Below, piece by piece: positions 1 to 5,252 of a stretch of 5,252 nucleotides of DNA. The notes beneath the pieces are model-generated. The model was not told the DNA's origin. It did not search any database and saw only the letters and a program-made list of their open reading frames with translations. The position numbers were made by a program, and so were the translations under genes. How positions within the stretch are numbered: the first letter of the stretch is position 1; every line of letters begins with the position of its first letter. This DNA comes from Gammaproteobacteria bacterium. GTDB taxonomy: Bacteria > Pseudomonadota > Gammaproteobacteria > S144-34. The stretch spans positions 1-5,252 of the forward strand of contig WFOW01000333.1 of assembly GCA_015487895.1 (NCBI GenBank). Reading direction: 5' to 3'.

Positions 1-516
1 CGCCGCCGCAGGGCCGAGGAGGCGGCGCGGCGCCGGGCCGAGGCCGAGCGCCGGCGCAAGGCGGAGGAGGCCCGCCGCAGGGCCGAGGCCGAGCGGCGCC
101 GCAAGGCCGAGGAGGCGCGCCGCAGGGCGGAGGCCGAGCGCCGCCGCAGGGAGGAGGAGGCGCGCCGCCGCGCCGAGGCCGAGCGCGAGCTGCGCGAGCG
201 GCTGGAGGCGGAGGCGCGCGCGCGTGCGCGGGAGCTCGCGGCGCTGCGGGCGCGCTACGAGGCGCTCATCCGCCAGAAGGTGCAGCGCCGCTGGATCAAG
301 CCGCCGGGGGCGCGCAAGGGCGAGACCTGCCAGGTGCGCGTGCGCCAGACGCCGGGCGGGGAGGTGCTGACGGTCGAGGTGCTGCGCTGCACGGGCTCGG
401 CGGCGCTGCGGCGCTCGGTGGAGGCGGCGGTCTACCGCGCCTCGCCGCTGCCGCCGCCGCCGGACCCCGAGCTCTTCGAGCGCGAGATCGAGTTCACGTT
501 CCGTGTGGAGGAATGA
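1..516 (+). CDS. tolA: TolA, C-terminal part (5' end lies outside the window)
   Basis: The frame is open from base 1 to the TGA at 514-516, giving 171 visible residues. TolA is the inner-membrane-anchored protein that spans the periplasm, is energised by TolQ-TolR, and contacts TolB/Pal with its C-terminal domain. Visible codons 1 to about 85 form the end of the long helical domain II, made of Arg, Glu and Ala with a 15-residue repeat. From about codon 86 a globular TolA/TonB-like C-terminal domain follows, containing QRRWIKPPG, paired cysteines at visible codons 110 and 130 that could form a disulfide, and the [15 protein letters not shown] stretch typical of TolA domain III. The N-terminal membrane anchor is not in the window. 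The assignment rests on this domain architecture plus tolB and pal immediately downstream. The Arg richness, in place of the usual Lys, fits the high GC content. Confidence 0.93.
   Translation, partial: RRRRAEEAARRRAEAERRRKAEEARRRAEAERRRKAEEARRRAEAERRRREEEARRRAEAERELRERLEAEARARARELAALRARYEALIRQKVQRRWIKPPGARKGETCQVRVRQTPGGEVLTVEVLRCTGSAALRRSVEAAVYRASPLPPPPDPELFEREIEFTFRVEE
28..183 (+). repeat. 45-bp in-frame tandem repeat in tolA domain II
   Basis: Three full units (28-72, 73-117, 118-162) and a 21-base partial unit (163-183) each encode variants of [15 protein letters not shown]. The third unit reads RRRREEEA in its second half. The units differ mainly at synonymous positions, such as CGC, CGG or AGG for Arg. 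Codons 1-8 look like the second half of an earlier unit, followed by one extra Ala that shifts the register. Such repeats are prone to length change by slippage or recombination. Confidence 0.85.
507..512 (+). promoter_or_regulatory. Shine-Dalgarno site deciding the tolB start
   Basis: GGAGGA lies 8 bases upstream of the GTG at 521, inside the last codons of tolA. The in-frame GTG at 503 lies upstream of this site and would add six residues ahead of a good signal peptide, so 521 is preferred. Confidence 0.75.
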
Positions 517-520
517 GCGG

Positions 521-1858
521 GTGAGGACGAGGATCCGGGGCAGGGGGGCGGCCGCGGCCGTGCTGCTCGCCGCGGCGCTCGCGGCGGCGCTGCCCGCGCG
601 GGCGGTGCTGCGCATCGAGATCACCCAGGGCGTGGAGGGCGCCTACCCGATCGCCGTGGTCCCCTTCGGCTGGCGCGGGCCCGGGGCGCCCCCCGAGGAC
701 GTGGCGGCCATCGTCGCCCGCGACCTGCACCTGTCCGGCCGCTTCCAGCTCCTGCCGGAGCGCGAGATGCCGGCGCGGCCAAGCCACGCCGACGAGGTGG
801 CCTTCCCGGCCTGGCGCGCGCTCGGGCTCGACGCCCTCGTGGTGGGGCGCCTGGAGGCGGCCGGGCCCGACGCCTACGTCGTGCAGTTCCAGCTCCTCGA
901 CGTCTACCAGCGCCGCCAGCTCCTGGGCTACCGCATCCCGGCGCGGCGCGGCCAGCTCCGGCGCGTGGCGCACCGCATCGCCGACCTCGTCTACGAGAAG
1001 CTCACGGGCGAGCGCGGCGCCTTCGACACGCAGGTCGCCTACGTCTCGGTCGAGCGCGCGGCGGGCGGCAAGCGCACCTACCGCCTGGTGGTGGCGGATT
1101 CCGACGGCGCGCGCCCGCGGGCGCTCGTCACCTCGCGCGCGCCGCTGCTCTCGCCGGCGTGGTCGCCGGACGGGCGCCGCATCGCCTACGTCTCCTTCGA
1201 GAGCGGGCGGCCCGAGGTCTACGTGCAGGAGCTCGCGAGCGGCACCCGCCGGCGCGTGGCCGCCTTCCGCGGCCACAACGGCGCGCCCGCCTTCTCGCCG
1301 GACGGGCGCAGGCTCGCGCTCTCGCTCTCGCGCGACGGCAACCCCGAGATCTACGTCCTCGACCTGGCCGGCGGCGGCCTGCGGCGCCTCACGCACGACC
1401 CGGCCATCGACACCGAGCCCACGTGGTCCCCGGACGGACGCTGGATCGCCTTCACCTCGGACCGCGGCGGCTCGCCGCAGGTCTACCGCGTGCCGGCCGC
1501 GGGCGGCCGCGTCGAGCGCCTGACCTTCGAGGGCCGCTACAACGCCCGCCCGGTCTATGCGCCCGACGGCAGGAGCCTCGCGCTCGTGCACGGCGCGCGC
1601 GGGCGCTACCGCATCGCGGTGCTGGATCTCGCGAGCGGCACGCTGCAGGTGCTGACCGACGGGCGCCTCGACGAGTCGCCGAGCTTCGCGCCCAACGGGC
1701 GCATGATCCTGTACGCGACGCGCGGGCCCGATGGGCGCGGCGTGCTGGCGGCCGTCTCCGCAGACGGCGCCGTGCGCCAGCGGCTGGTGCTGCAGGAGGG
1801 CGAGGTGCGCGAGCCCGCATGGGGCCCGTTCCGCACGGACGGCGCCGCCGGACGCTGA
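521..1858 (+). CDS. tolB: TolB, periplasmic beta-propeller of the Tol-Pal system
   Basis: The protein has 445 residues from GTG 521, close to the usual TolB length of about 430. Residues 1-28 are a Sec signal peptide: Arg-rich start, Ala/Leu core, and cleavage after PARA. The mature protein begins VLRIEITQG, as is typical. The N-terminal alpha/beta domain covers about 29-160 and contains the AVVPF motif and the DALVVGRLE strand. The C-terminal propeller has PD40-type blades marked by WSPDG (about 214), FSPDG (258), WSPDG (302), YAPDG (346) and FAPNG (389), ending with EPAWGPF near 434. TolB binds Pal through the propeller and TolA through its N terminus, linking the energised inner-membrane complex to the outer membrane. 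Only 4 bases separate it from tolA, so coupled translation is likely. A start at 503, overlapping tolA by 14 bases, is the alternative. Confidence 0.96.
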   Translation: MRTRIRGRGAAAAVLLAAALAAALPARAVLRIEITQGVEGAYPIAVVPFGWRGPGAPPEDVAAIVARDLHLSGRFQLLPEREMPARPSHADEVAFPAWRALGLDALVVGRLEAAGPDAYVVQFQLLDVYQRRQLLGYRIPARRGQLRRVAHRIADLVYEKLTGERGAFDTQVAYVSVERAAGGKRTYRLVVADSDGARPRALVTSRAPLLSPAWSPDGRRIAYVSFESGRPEVYVQELASGTRRRVAAFRGHNGAPAFSPDGRRLALSLSRDGNPEIYVLDLAGGGLRRLTHDPAIDTEPTWSPDGRWIAFTSDRGGSPQVYRVPAAGGRVERLTFEGRYNARPVYAPDGRSLALVHGARGRYRIAVLDLASGTLQVLTDGRLDESPSFAPNGRMILYATRGPDGRGVLAAVSADGAVRQRLVLQEGEVREPAWGPFRTDGAAGR

Positions 1859-1903
1859 GACGGCCGGCGGCCCCACGGACCGAAAGAGCCGGGAGGAAGA
1901 GCG

Positions 1904-2476
1904 ATGAGCCGAACGATGCGCTGGACGACCTTGGTGGTGCTGGGGCTGGTGCTGGCCGGCTGCGGCACGATGGGCGGGCGCGGCCCCGGGGAGGCGCCGC
2001 CGGTGGAGGAGCGCGGCGCCGAGGCCGCGACCCCGCCCGCACAGGAGGGCGCCCCTAGCACGGCGCCGGGGGCCGAGGCGAGCGGCGTGGCCGGCGAGGG
2101 CGCCCTCGCCATGGACCCGCTCAAGGACCCCGCGAGCCCGCTGGCGCAGCGCACGGTCTACTTCGACTTCGACAGCGCCGTGGTCAAGCCCGAGTTCCAG
2201 GAGATGCTCAAGGCGCACGCGGCCTACCTCGTGGATCATCCCGAGCGGCGCCTCATCCTCGAGGGCCACACGGACGAGCGCGGCACGCGCGAGTACAATC
2301 TCGGGCTCGGCGAGCGCCGCGCCCAGGCCGTCAAGCGGGCGCTGGTGCTGCTGGGGGTGCCGGCCGAGCGCATCGAGACCGTGAGCTACGGCGAGGAGCG
2401 GCCGGCGGCCGAGGGCCACGACGAGAGCGCCTGGCGGCTCAACCGCCGGGTGGAGCTCGTCTATCCGGAGGGCTGA
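1904..2476 (+). CDS. pal: Pal, peptidoglycan-associated outer-membrane lipoprotein
   Basis: The protein has 190 residues from ATG 1904, with GGAGGA at 1892-1897 upstream. A lipoprotein signal peptide ends in the lipobox LAGC, with Cys20 as the lipidated residue. The residue after it is Gly rather than Asp, consistent with sorting to the outer membrane. Residues about 21-80 are a Gly/Ala/Pro/Glu-rich tether. Residues about 83-188 are an OmpA-like peptidoglycan-binding domain: VYFDFDSAVV (85-94), GHTDERGTREYN (121-132), LGERRAQAVK (135-144) and NRRVELVY (180-187). These carry the Asp and Arg residues that in this family bind diaminopimelate in the peptide stem. Pal anchors the outer membrane to the wall and is the partner that TolB mobilises. 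It follows tolB by 45 bases with no evident terminator, so it is probably in the same transcript. Confidence 0.97.
   Translation: MSRTMRWTTLVVLGLVLAGCGTMGGRGPGEAPPVEERGAEAATPPAQEGAPSTAPGAEASGVAGEGALAMDPLKDPASPLAQRTVYFDFDSAVVKPEFQEMLKAHAAYLVDHPERRLILEGHTDERGTREYNLGLGERRAQAVKRALVLLGVPAERIETVSYGEERPAAEGHDESAWRLNRRVELVYPEG
2467..2472 (+). promoter_or_regulatory. Shine-Dalgarno site for the cpoB TTG start
   Basis: GGAGGG, within the final codons of pal, lies 7 bases before TTG 2480. It supports the rare TTG start; later in-frame ATG codons would remove the signal peptide. Confidence 0.65.
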
Positions 2477-2479
2477 GGC

Positions 2480-3316
2480 TTGGGCAAGGCAGCCTGGGCG
2501 GCGGGCGCGGCGGCGCTGGTGTGCGCGGCGCTGGTGCAGGCGGCGCCGCCGGCACCGGCGGGTGATGCCGCGCTGGAGCGGCGCATCGCGCGCCTCGAGC
2601 GCATGGTGGAGGCGCAGCCGCTCCTCGAGCTCATGGGGCGCCTCGACCGCCTCGACGAGCAGGTGCGCGCGCTGCGCGGCGAGGTCGAGGCCCTGCGCCA
2701 CGAGCTCGAGGGCCTGCGGCGGCGCCAGCGCGAGCTCTACCTCGACACCGACCGCAGGCTCCGCGACCTCGAGGCCGCGGCGCCCGCCGTCGCCGCCGCG
2801 CGCCCGGCGACGCCCGCGCCCGAGGCGTCGGGGGCGCCCGTCGTGCCGGCTCCGGGCACCGTGCCGCCCGCGCCGGCGAAGCCCGCCGCCGGGCCGTCCG
2901 CCGGTGCGCCCGCGCCGGCGGTGGACGAGGCCGCCGCCCGCCAGGCCTACCGCAAGGCCTTCCGCCTGCTGCGCGAGGGCCGCTACGAGGCCGCCGCCAA
3001 GGCCTTCCGCGAGTTCCTCGCCAAGCACCCGCGCAGCGAGTACGCCGACAACGCCCAGTACTGGCTCGGCGAGGCCTACTACGTCTCGCGGCGCTTCCCG
3101 GAGGCGCTCGAGGCCTTCCGGGCGGTGCTGGAGCGCTACCCGCGCTCGCCCAAGGTGGCCGACGCCCTGCTCAAGATCGGCTACGTGCACTACGAGCTGC
3201 GCCAGTGGAAGGAGGCGCGCGAGGCGCTGGAGCAGGTGCGCCGGCGCTTCCCGGGCTCGAGCGCCGCGCGGCTCGCCGAGCGCCGCCTCGAGCGCATGCG
3301 CAAGGAGGGCCACTGA
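2480..3316 (+). CDS. cpoB: CpoB (YbgF), periplasmic coordinator of cell-wall synthesis with Tol-Pal
   Basis: The protein has 278 residues from a TTG start (E. coli CpoB has about 263). Residues 1-21 are a signal peptide with likely cleavage after VQA. Residues about 30-100 are a charged coiled coil with the family patterns LLELMGRLDRLDEQVRALRG and RQRELYLDTDRRL; in E. coli this region drives trimerisation. A Pro/Ala linker (about 101-148) leads to three tetratricopeptide-like repeats: about 153-186 (AYRKAFRLLREGRYEAAAKA), 190-223 (NAQYWLGEAYY) and 227-260 (ALLKIGYVHYELRQWKEA). In E. coli CpoB contacts TolA and the PBP1B-LpoB synthase, tuning peptidoglycan synthesis to outer-membrane constriction. 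It begins 3 bases after the pal stop, so translation is probably coupled, and it is the last Tol-Pal gene here. The next 326 bases carry repeats instead of a gene. Confidence 0.95.
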   Translation: MGKAAWAAGAAALVCAALVQAAPPAPAGDAALERRIARLERMVEAQPLLELMGRLDRLDEQVRALRGEVEALRHELEGLRRRQRELYLDTDRRLRDLEAAAPAVAAARPATPAPEASGAPVVPAPGTVPPAPAKPAAGPSAGAPAPAVDEAAARQAYRKAFRLLREGRYEAAAKAFREFLAKHPRSEYADNAQYWLGEAYYVSRRFPEALEAFRAVLERYPRSPKVADALLKIGYVHYELRQWKEAREALEQVRRRFPGSSAARLAERRLERMRKEGH

Positions 3317-3345
3317 GGCGCCAGGGGCGCCCGAGGCGCCCGAGG

Positions 3346-3441
3346 CGAGAGACGGGAGGCGGGAGGCGGGAGGCGAGGGTCGGTGCGCGCTCCGCGCGCG
3401 GCCTTTCGATCTTTCCCGCGTCTCCCGCCACCCGGTTCCCG
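3346..3441. repeat. Imperfect palindromic repeat, copy A
   Basis: This copy lies 30 bases past the cpoB stop. It aligns along its whole length with copy B (3495-3576), and bases 3360-3391 match 3502-3533 exactly (32 bases). A 15-base left arm (3365-3379) faces a right arm (3415-3429) with one mismatch and one G-T pair. Between them sits a compact hairpin of GCGCGC arms (3385-3390 and 3394-3399) around TCC. The left part contains three tandem GGGAGGC units (3354-3374). As RNA it would form a strong structure at the end of the Tol-Pal message, but it has no T tract typical of an intrinsic terminator. Confidence 0.8.
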
Positions 3442-3452
3442 CAACCTGTCCT

Positions 3453-3476
3453 GTAGGAGCGCCTTCCAGGCGCGAC
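3453..3476 (+). repeat. REP-like hairpin (GTAGGAGC head)
   Basis: The head GTAGGAGC leads into a perfect 6-bp stem, GCGCCT (3459-3464) with AGGCGC (3468-3473), around the loop TCC, and ends in GCGAC. The GTAGGAGCG...CGCGA format matches the known short REP elements of Pseudomonas, Stenotrophomonas and Xanthomonas relatives, which are scattered in intergenic DNA and mobilised by RAYT (REP-associated Y1) transposases. No transposase gene is in the window. Family membership is by recognition of the pattern, not by a search. Confidence 0.75.
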
Positions 3477-3494
3477 CCCCTGCGGGGAGAGAGT

Positions 3495-3576
3495 CGGGAG
3501 ACGGGAGGCGGGAGGCGAGGGTCGGTGCGCGCTGCGCGCGGCCATTTGTTTCCCGTCTCCCGCAACCCGTCTCCCG
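3495..3576. repeat. Imperfect palindromic repeat, copy B
   Basis: The left arm CGGGAGACGGG (3495-3505) is an exact inverted match to two alternative right arms, 3552-3562 and 3566-3576, so two competing 11-bp stems can form. The centre has GCGCGC on both sides of T3533. Only two GGGAGGC units are present (3503-3516), against three in copy A. The element ends 66 bases before the preferred queE start, so it would fall in any queE leader transcribed through from cpoB. Confidence 0.8.
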
Positions 3577-3628
3577 TGCCCTGCCCGCAGGTGTAGGATG
3601 AAGGGGAGGCCGGCCGGGCGGGGCCGGC

Positions 3629-3633
3629 AAGGA
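3629..3633 (+). promoter_or_regulatory. Shine-Dalgarno site deciding the queE start
   Basis: AAGGA lies 9 bases before GTG 3643. It supports that start over the in-frame ATG at 3598, whose extra 15 residues (basic, Gly/Arg-rich) have no counterpart in QueE proteins known to me. Confidence 0.6.
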
Positions 3634-3642
3634 ACGAGAGCC

Positions 3643-4326
3643 GTGAGCGCGAGCCTGTCCGCAGCCGCGGCTGCCTCGACGGAGGCGGCGCGCGTGCGCG
3701 TGACCGAGATCTTCCTCTCCATCCAGGGCGAGTCCCTCACCCAGGGGCTGCCCACGGTCTTCGTGCGCCTGACGGGCTGCCCCCTGCGCTGCTGCTACTG
3801 CGACACCGCCTATGCCTTCAGCGGGGGGCGCACGATGGGCGTCGGCGAGGTGCTGGCGGAGGTCGCCGCGGCCGGCGTGCGCCACGTGACGGTGACGGGC
3901 GGCGAGCCGCTCGCCCAGCGCGGCGCGCTCGAGCTGCTGCGTCGCCTGTGCGACGCCGGCCACGAGGTCTCGCTCGAGACCAGCGGCGCCCTCGACGTCG
4001 CGCCCGTCGACCCGCGCGTCGTCAAGGTCATGGACATCAAGACCCCGGGCTCCGGCGAGGCGCACCGCAACCGCTGGGAGAACCTCGCCCACCTCGGCCC
4101 GCGCGACCAGGTCAAGATCGTCGTGCGCGATCGCGCCGACTACGAGTGGGCGCGCGCCGTGATCCGCGCGCACGGCCTCGCCGGGCGCTGGCCGGTGCTG
4201 CTCTCGCCGAGCCACGGCGAGCTCGAGCCGCGCGTGCTGGCCGAGTGGATCCTCGCCGACCGCCTGCCCGTGCGGCTGCAGGTCCAGCTCCACAAGCTGC
4301 TGTGGGGCGACGTGCCGGGGCGCTGA
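3643..4326 (+). CDS. queE: QueE, 7-carboxy-7-deazaguanine synthase (radical SAM)
   Basis: The protein has 227 residues from GTG 3643 (E. coli QueE has 223). It rearranges 6-carboxytetrahydropterin to 7-carboxy-7-deazaguanine using S-adenosylmethionine, an iron-sulfur cluster and Mg2+, in the cytoplasmic route to preQ0 and queuosine. The sequence shows EIFLSIQGES (22-31), the cluster motif C46-x3-C50-x2-C53 followed by DTAYAF, the SAM-binding TGGEPL (85-90), LETSG (111-115) and MDIKTPGSGE (130-139). The C terminus VQLHKLLWGD is also family-like. An Ala/Ser-rich N-terminal stretch (2-16) is longer than usual, and GTG 3694 or 3700 could be the true start. The queC gene begins 3 bases after its stop. 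Transcription could come from the Tol-Pal operon through the repeats or from an unrecognised promoter nearby. Confidence 0.95.
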   Translation: MSASLSAAAAASTEAARVRVTEIFLSIQGESLTQGLPTVFVRLTGCPLRCCYCDTAYAFSGGRTMGVGEVLAEVAAAGVRHVTVTGGEPLAQRGALELLRRLCDAGHEVSLETSGALDVAPVDPRVVKVMDIKTPGSGEAHRNRWENLAHLGPRDQVKIVVRDRADYEWARAVIRAHGLAGRWPVLLSPSHGELEPRVLAEWILADRLPVRLQVQLHKLLWGDVPGR

Positions 4327-4329
4327 GCG

Positions 4330-5019
4330 ATGGCCGGGAAGCGCAGGGCCGTGGTGCTGCTCTCGGGCGGGCTCGACTCCGCGACCGCGCTCGCCGTCGC
4401 CCGCGACGAGGGCTTCGCGTGCCACGCCCTCAGCGTCGCCTACGGCCAGCGCCACAGCGCCGAGCTCGAGGCCGCGCGCCGCGTCGCGCGCCAGCTCGGC
4501 GCCGCCGAGCACAAGGTGGTCGAGGTGCGCCTCGACGCCATCGGCGGCTCCGCCCTCACCGACCCCTCCATCCCCGTGCCCGAGACGCCGACGAGCGGCA
4601 TCCCCGTCACCTACGTCCCGGCGCGCAACACGCTGCTGCTCGCCCTCGCCCTCGGCTGGGCCGAGGTCCTCGGCGCCTGGGACATCTTCGTGGGCGTCAA
4701 CGCCGTGGACTACTCCGGCTATCCCGACTGCCGGCCCGCCTTCGTCGAGGCCTTCGAGCGCCTCGCCAACCTCGCCACCAAGGCGGCGGTCGAGGGGCGG
4801 GGGCGCTTCCGCGTCCACGCCCCCCTCATCCGCCTCACCAAGGCCGAGATCATCCGCCTCGGCCACCGCCTCGGGGTCGACTACGGGCTCACGGTCTCCT
4901 GCTACCAGGCCGACGCCGCGGGGCGCGCCTGCGGGCGCTGCGACGCCTGCCGCCTGAGGCGCGAGGGCTTCGCCGCGGCCGGCGTCCCGGACCCGACCCC
5001 CTACCTCGAGCGGGCTTGA
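4330..5019 (+). CDS. queC: QueC, 7-cyano-7-deazaguanine (preQ0) synthase
   Basis: The protein has 229 residues, the normal family length. It uses ATP and ammonia to convert the QueE product, 7-carboxy-7-deazaguanine, first to the amide and then to the nitrile preQ0, the precursor of queuosine in tRNA. The adenylation P-loop SGGLDS is at 12-17. Other family signatures are YGQRH (38-42), VPARNT (96-101), [13 protein letters not shown] (123-135) and [10 protein letters not shown] (166-175). The zinc site is C191-x9-C201-x2-C204-x2-C207 (SCYQAD...CGRCDAC), complete here. No strong Shine-Dalgarno sequence precedes ATG 4330, and the 3-base gap from queE suggests translational coupling. QueD, the preceding enzyme, is not in the window. 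Confidence 0.97.
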   Translation: MAGKRRAVVLLSGGLDSATALAVARDEGFACHALSVAYGQRHSAELEAARRVARQLGAAEHKVVEVRLDAIGGSALTDPSIPVPETPTSGIPVTYVPARNTLLLALALGWAEVLGAWDIFVGVNAVDYSGYPDCRPAFVEAFERLANLATKAAVEGRGRFRVHAPLIRLTKAEIIRLGHRLGVDYGLTVSCYQADAAGRACGRCDACRLRREGFAAAGVPDPTPYLERA

Positions 5020-5161
5020 CCTGAACCCGGCTCCAAGCCTTTGGATTGATCGTGGCGGCGTCCGCGTGCCGGCCCGGGAAGGCCGCGGCGAGCAGGCCCT
5101 TTCCCGGCTTCCGGCGCTTTCCGGCGAGGGGCCGCGGTGGCCGGGCGCGCGCGCCGCGGAA
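5020..5161. other. GC-rich region after queC with hairpin potential
   Basis: There is no supported gene. A weak 5-bp hairpin, TCCAA (5032-5036) with TTGGA (5041-5045), lies just after queC. A stronger one pairs CCGGGAAGGCC (5074-5084) with GGCC (5095-5098) and TTCCCGG (5101-5107), with a 2-base bulge. A near-duplicate, CTTCCGGCG then CTTTCCGGCG, follows at 5108-5126. Either hairpin might slow or end queC transcription, but neither has a T tract. Confidence 0.5.
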
Positions 5162-5167
5162 TATAAT
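5162..5167 (+). promoter_or_regulatory. Candidate -10 promoter element
   Basis: A perfect TATAAT stands in a small AT-rich pocket within otherwise nearly pure G+C sequence, which makes it stand out. The best -35 at usable spacing is only TGGCCG (5138-5143, 18-base spacer, 3 of 6 matches), and there is no extended TG. If it is active, transcription would start at about 5173-5176 and run toward the right edge. Confidence 0.5.
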
Positions 5168-5171
5168 CGGT

Positions 5172-5210
5172 CGCCCGCACGTCCACCAAAGGGGATCGCG
5201 CGTGCGGGTG
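5172..5210 (+). promoter_or_regulatory. Predicted 5'-leader hairpin over a ribosome-binding site
   Basis: Bases 5172-5181 pair with 5201-5210 over ten positions, including the exact 8-base inverted match CCCGCACG / CGTGCGGG and one G-U pair. The 19-base loop holds AAGGGG (5189-5194), a Shine-Dalgarno-like sequence, 7 bases before GTG 5202, which is buried in the right arm. The structure would sit at the very start of a transcript from the TATAAT at 5162. Confidence 0.4.
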
Positions 5211-5252
5211 TGGGGGCCCGCGGGGCGGGACGGCCCGCGGCGGGCCCGGAAC
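5202..5252 (+). CDS. Possible start of a new gene, cut by the window edge
   Basis: GTG 5202 is preceded by AAGGGG at good spacing and by a possible promoter. The frame stays open to the end of the window, giving 17 residues (MRVWGPAGRDGPRRARN). The peptide is too short to recognise, and open frames are common by chance at this GC content. GTG 5208, in the same frame, is an alternative start. The region could equally be the beginning of a structured RNA, because 5214-5220 (GGGCCCG) can pair with 5241-5247 (CGGGCCC). Confidence 0.25.
   Translation, partial: MRVWGPAGRDGPRRARN

Larger units (their letters stand above)
3317..3642. other. Repeat-filled gap between cpoB and queE
   Basis: This 326-base stretch holds no convincing gene. 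It contains palindrome A, the REP-like hairpin, palindrome B, a stray TGTAGGA (3592-3598) and the queE ribosome-binding region. Short Arg/Pro/Ser-rich frames cross it on both strands, but they read through the repeats and show no protein family or conserved start. I see no clear -35/-10 promoter and no tRNA fold. Confidence 0.8.

Noticed and set aside
494..3565. A 1023-codon open frame on the - strand across tolB, pal, cpoB and the repeats
   Set aside because: It is antisense to three well-recognised genes, has Arg/Ala/Gly-rich composition without domains, and is explained by scarcity of stop codons at very high GC. Its N-terminal part merely translates the repeats.
3346..3576. A CRISPR array formed by the repeated segments
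   Set aside because: Only two imperfect copies exist, they are palindromic along their length, and the intervening sequence is a REP-like hairpin rather than uniform spacers.
3598..3642. ATG 3598 as the queE start
   Set aside because: It would add 15 basic, Gly/Arg-rich residues not typical of QueE, and it overlaps the repeat-derived TGTAGGA. GTG 3643 has a better-placed AAGGA. It is not fully excluded.
3577..3642. A preQ1 riboswitch ahead of queE
   Set aside because: I see neither the small pseudoknot with its A-rich tail nor the conserved C-rich binding core. Such riboswitches are mainly described in other phyla.
3190..4866. A 558-codon - strand open frame across queE and queC
   Set aside because: It lies antisense to two genes with complete catalytic motifs, shows no recognisable domain, and again results from high GC.
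5016..5050. TTGACC at 5016-5021 as a -35 element or MerR-type operator
   Set aside because: No -10-like hexamer occurs at 16-20 bases, the hexamer overlaps the queC stop codon, and the nearby dyad (TCCAA/TTGGA) is not centred in a promoter spacer.

Overview
This window is very GC-rich (roughly three quarters G+C by eye), with nearly every third codon position G or C, and all recognisable genes read on the + strand. The gene order is tolA (3' end) - tolB - pal - cpoB (ybgF) - queE - queC. That order is typical of Gammaproteobacteria such as Pseudomonas and Xanthomonas relatives, so the source is most likely a high-GC gammaproteobacterium. The species cannot be named from the sequence.

Bases 1-3316 hold the end of the Tol-Pal envelope cluster. 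A tolA fragment (Arg/Glu/Ala-rich helix plus the C-terminal domain) is followed after 4 bases by tolB (periplasmic beta-propeller), then after 45 bases by pal (outer-membrane lipoprotein), then after 3 bases by cpoB (coiled coil plus TPR repeats). Together these proteins form the trans-envelope machine that uses the proton gradient to constrict the outer membrane at division. CpoB couples that machine to peptidoglycan synthesis.

Bases 3317-3642 contain no convincing gene. They hold two related imperfect palindromes (3346-3441 and 3495-3576) either side of a REP-like hairpin (3453-3476). A second copy of the REP head motif lies just after the second palindrome. This is the most unusual part of the window: a dispersed-repeat cluster inserted between two functional gene sets.

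Bases 3643-5019 encode QueE and QueC, two consecutive enzymes of 7-deazaguanine (preQ0/queuosine) synthesis, 3 bases apart and probably translationally coupled. QueD and the later enzymes are not in this window.

Bases 5020-5252 contain several GC-rich hairpins, a perfect TATAAT hexamer at 5162-5167, and a possible GTG-initiated reading frame at 5202 running off the window. Its Shine-Dalgarno-like sequence lies in the loop, and its start codon in the stem, of a predicted hairpin. This part is suggestive only. The core Tol-Pal and Que genes are conventional, and I found no clear undescribed protein system.
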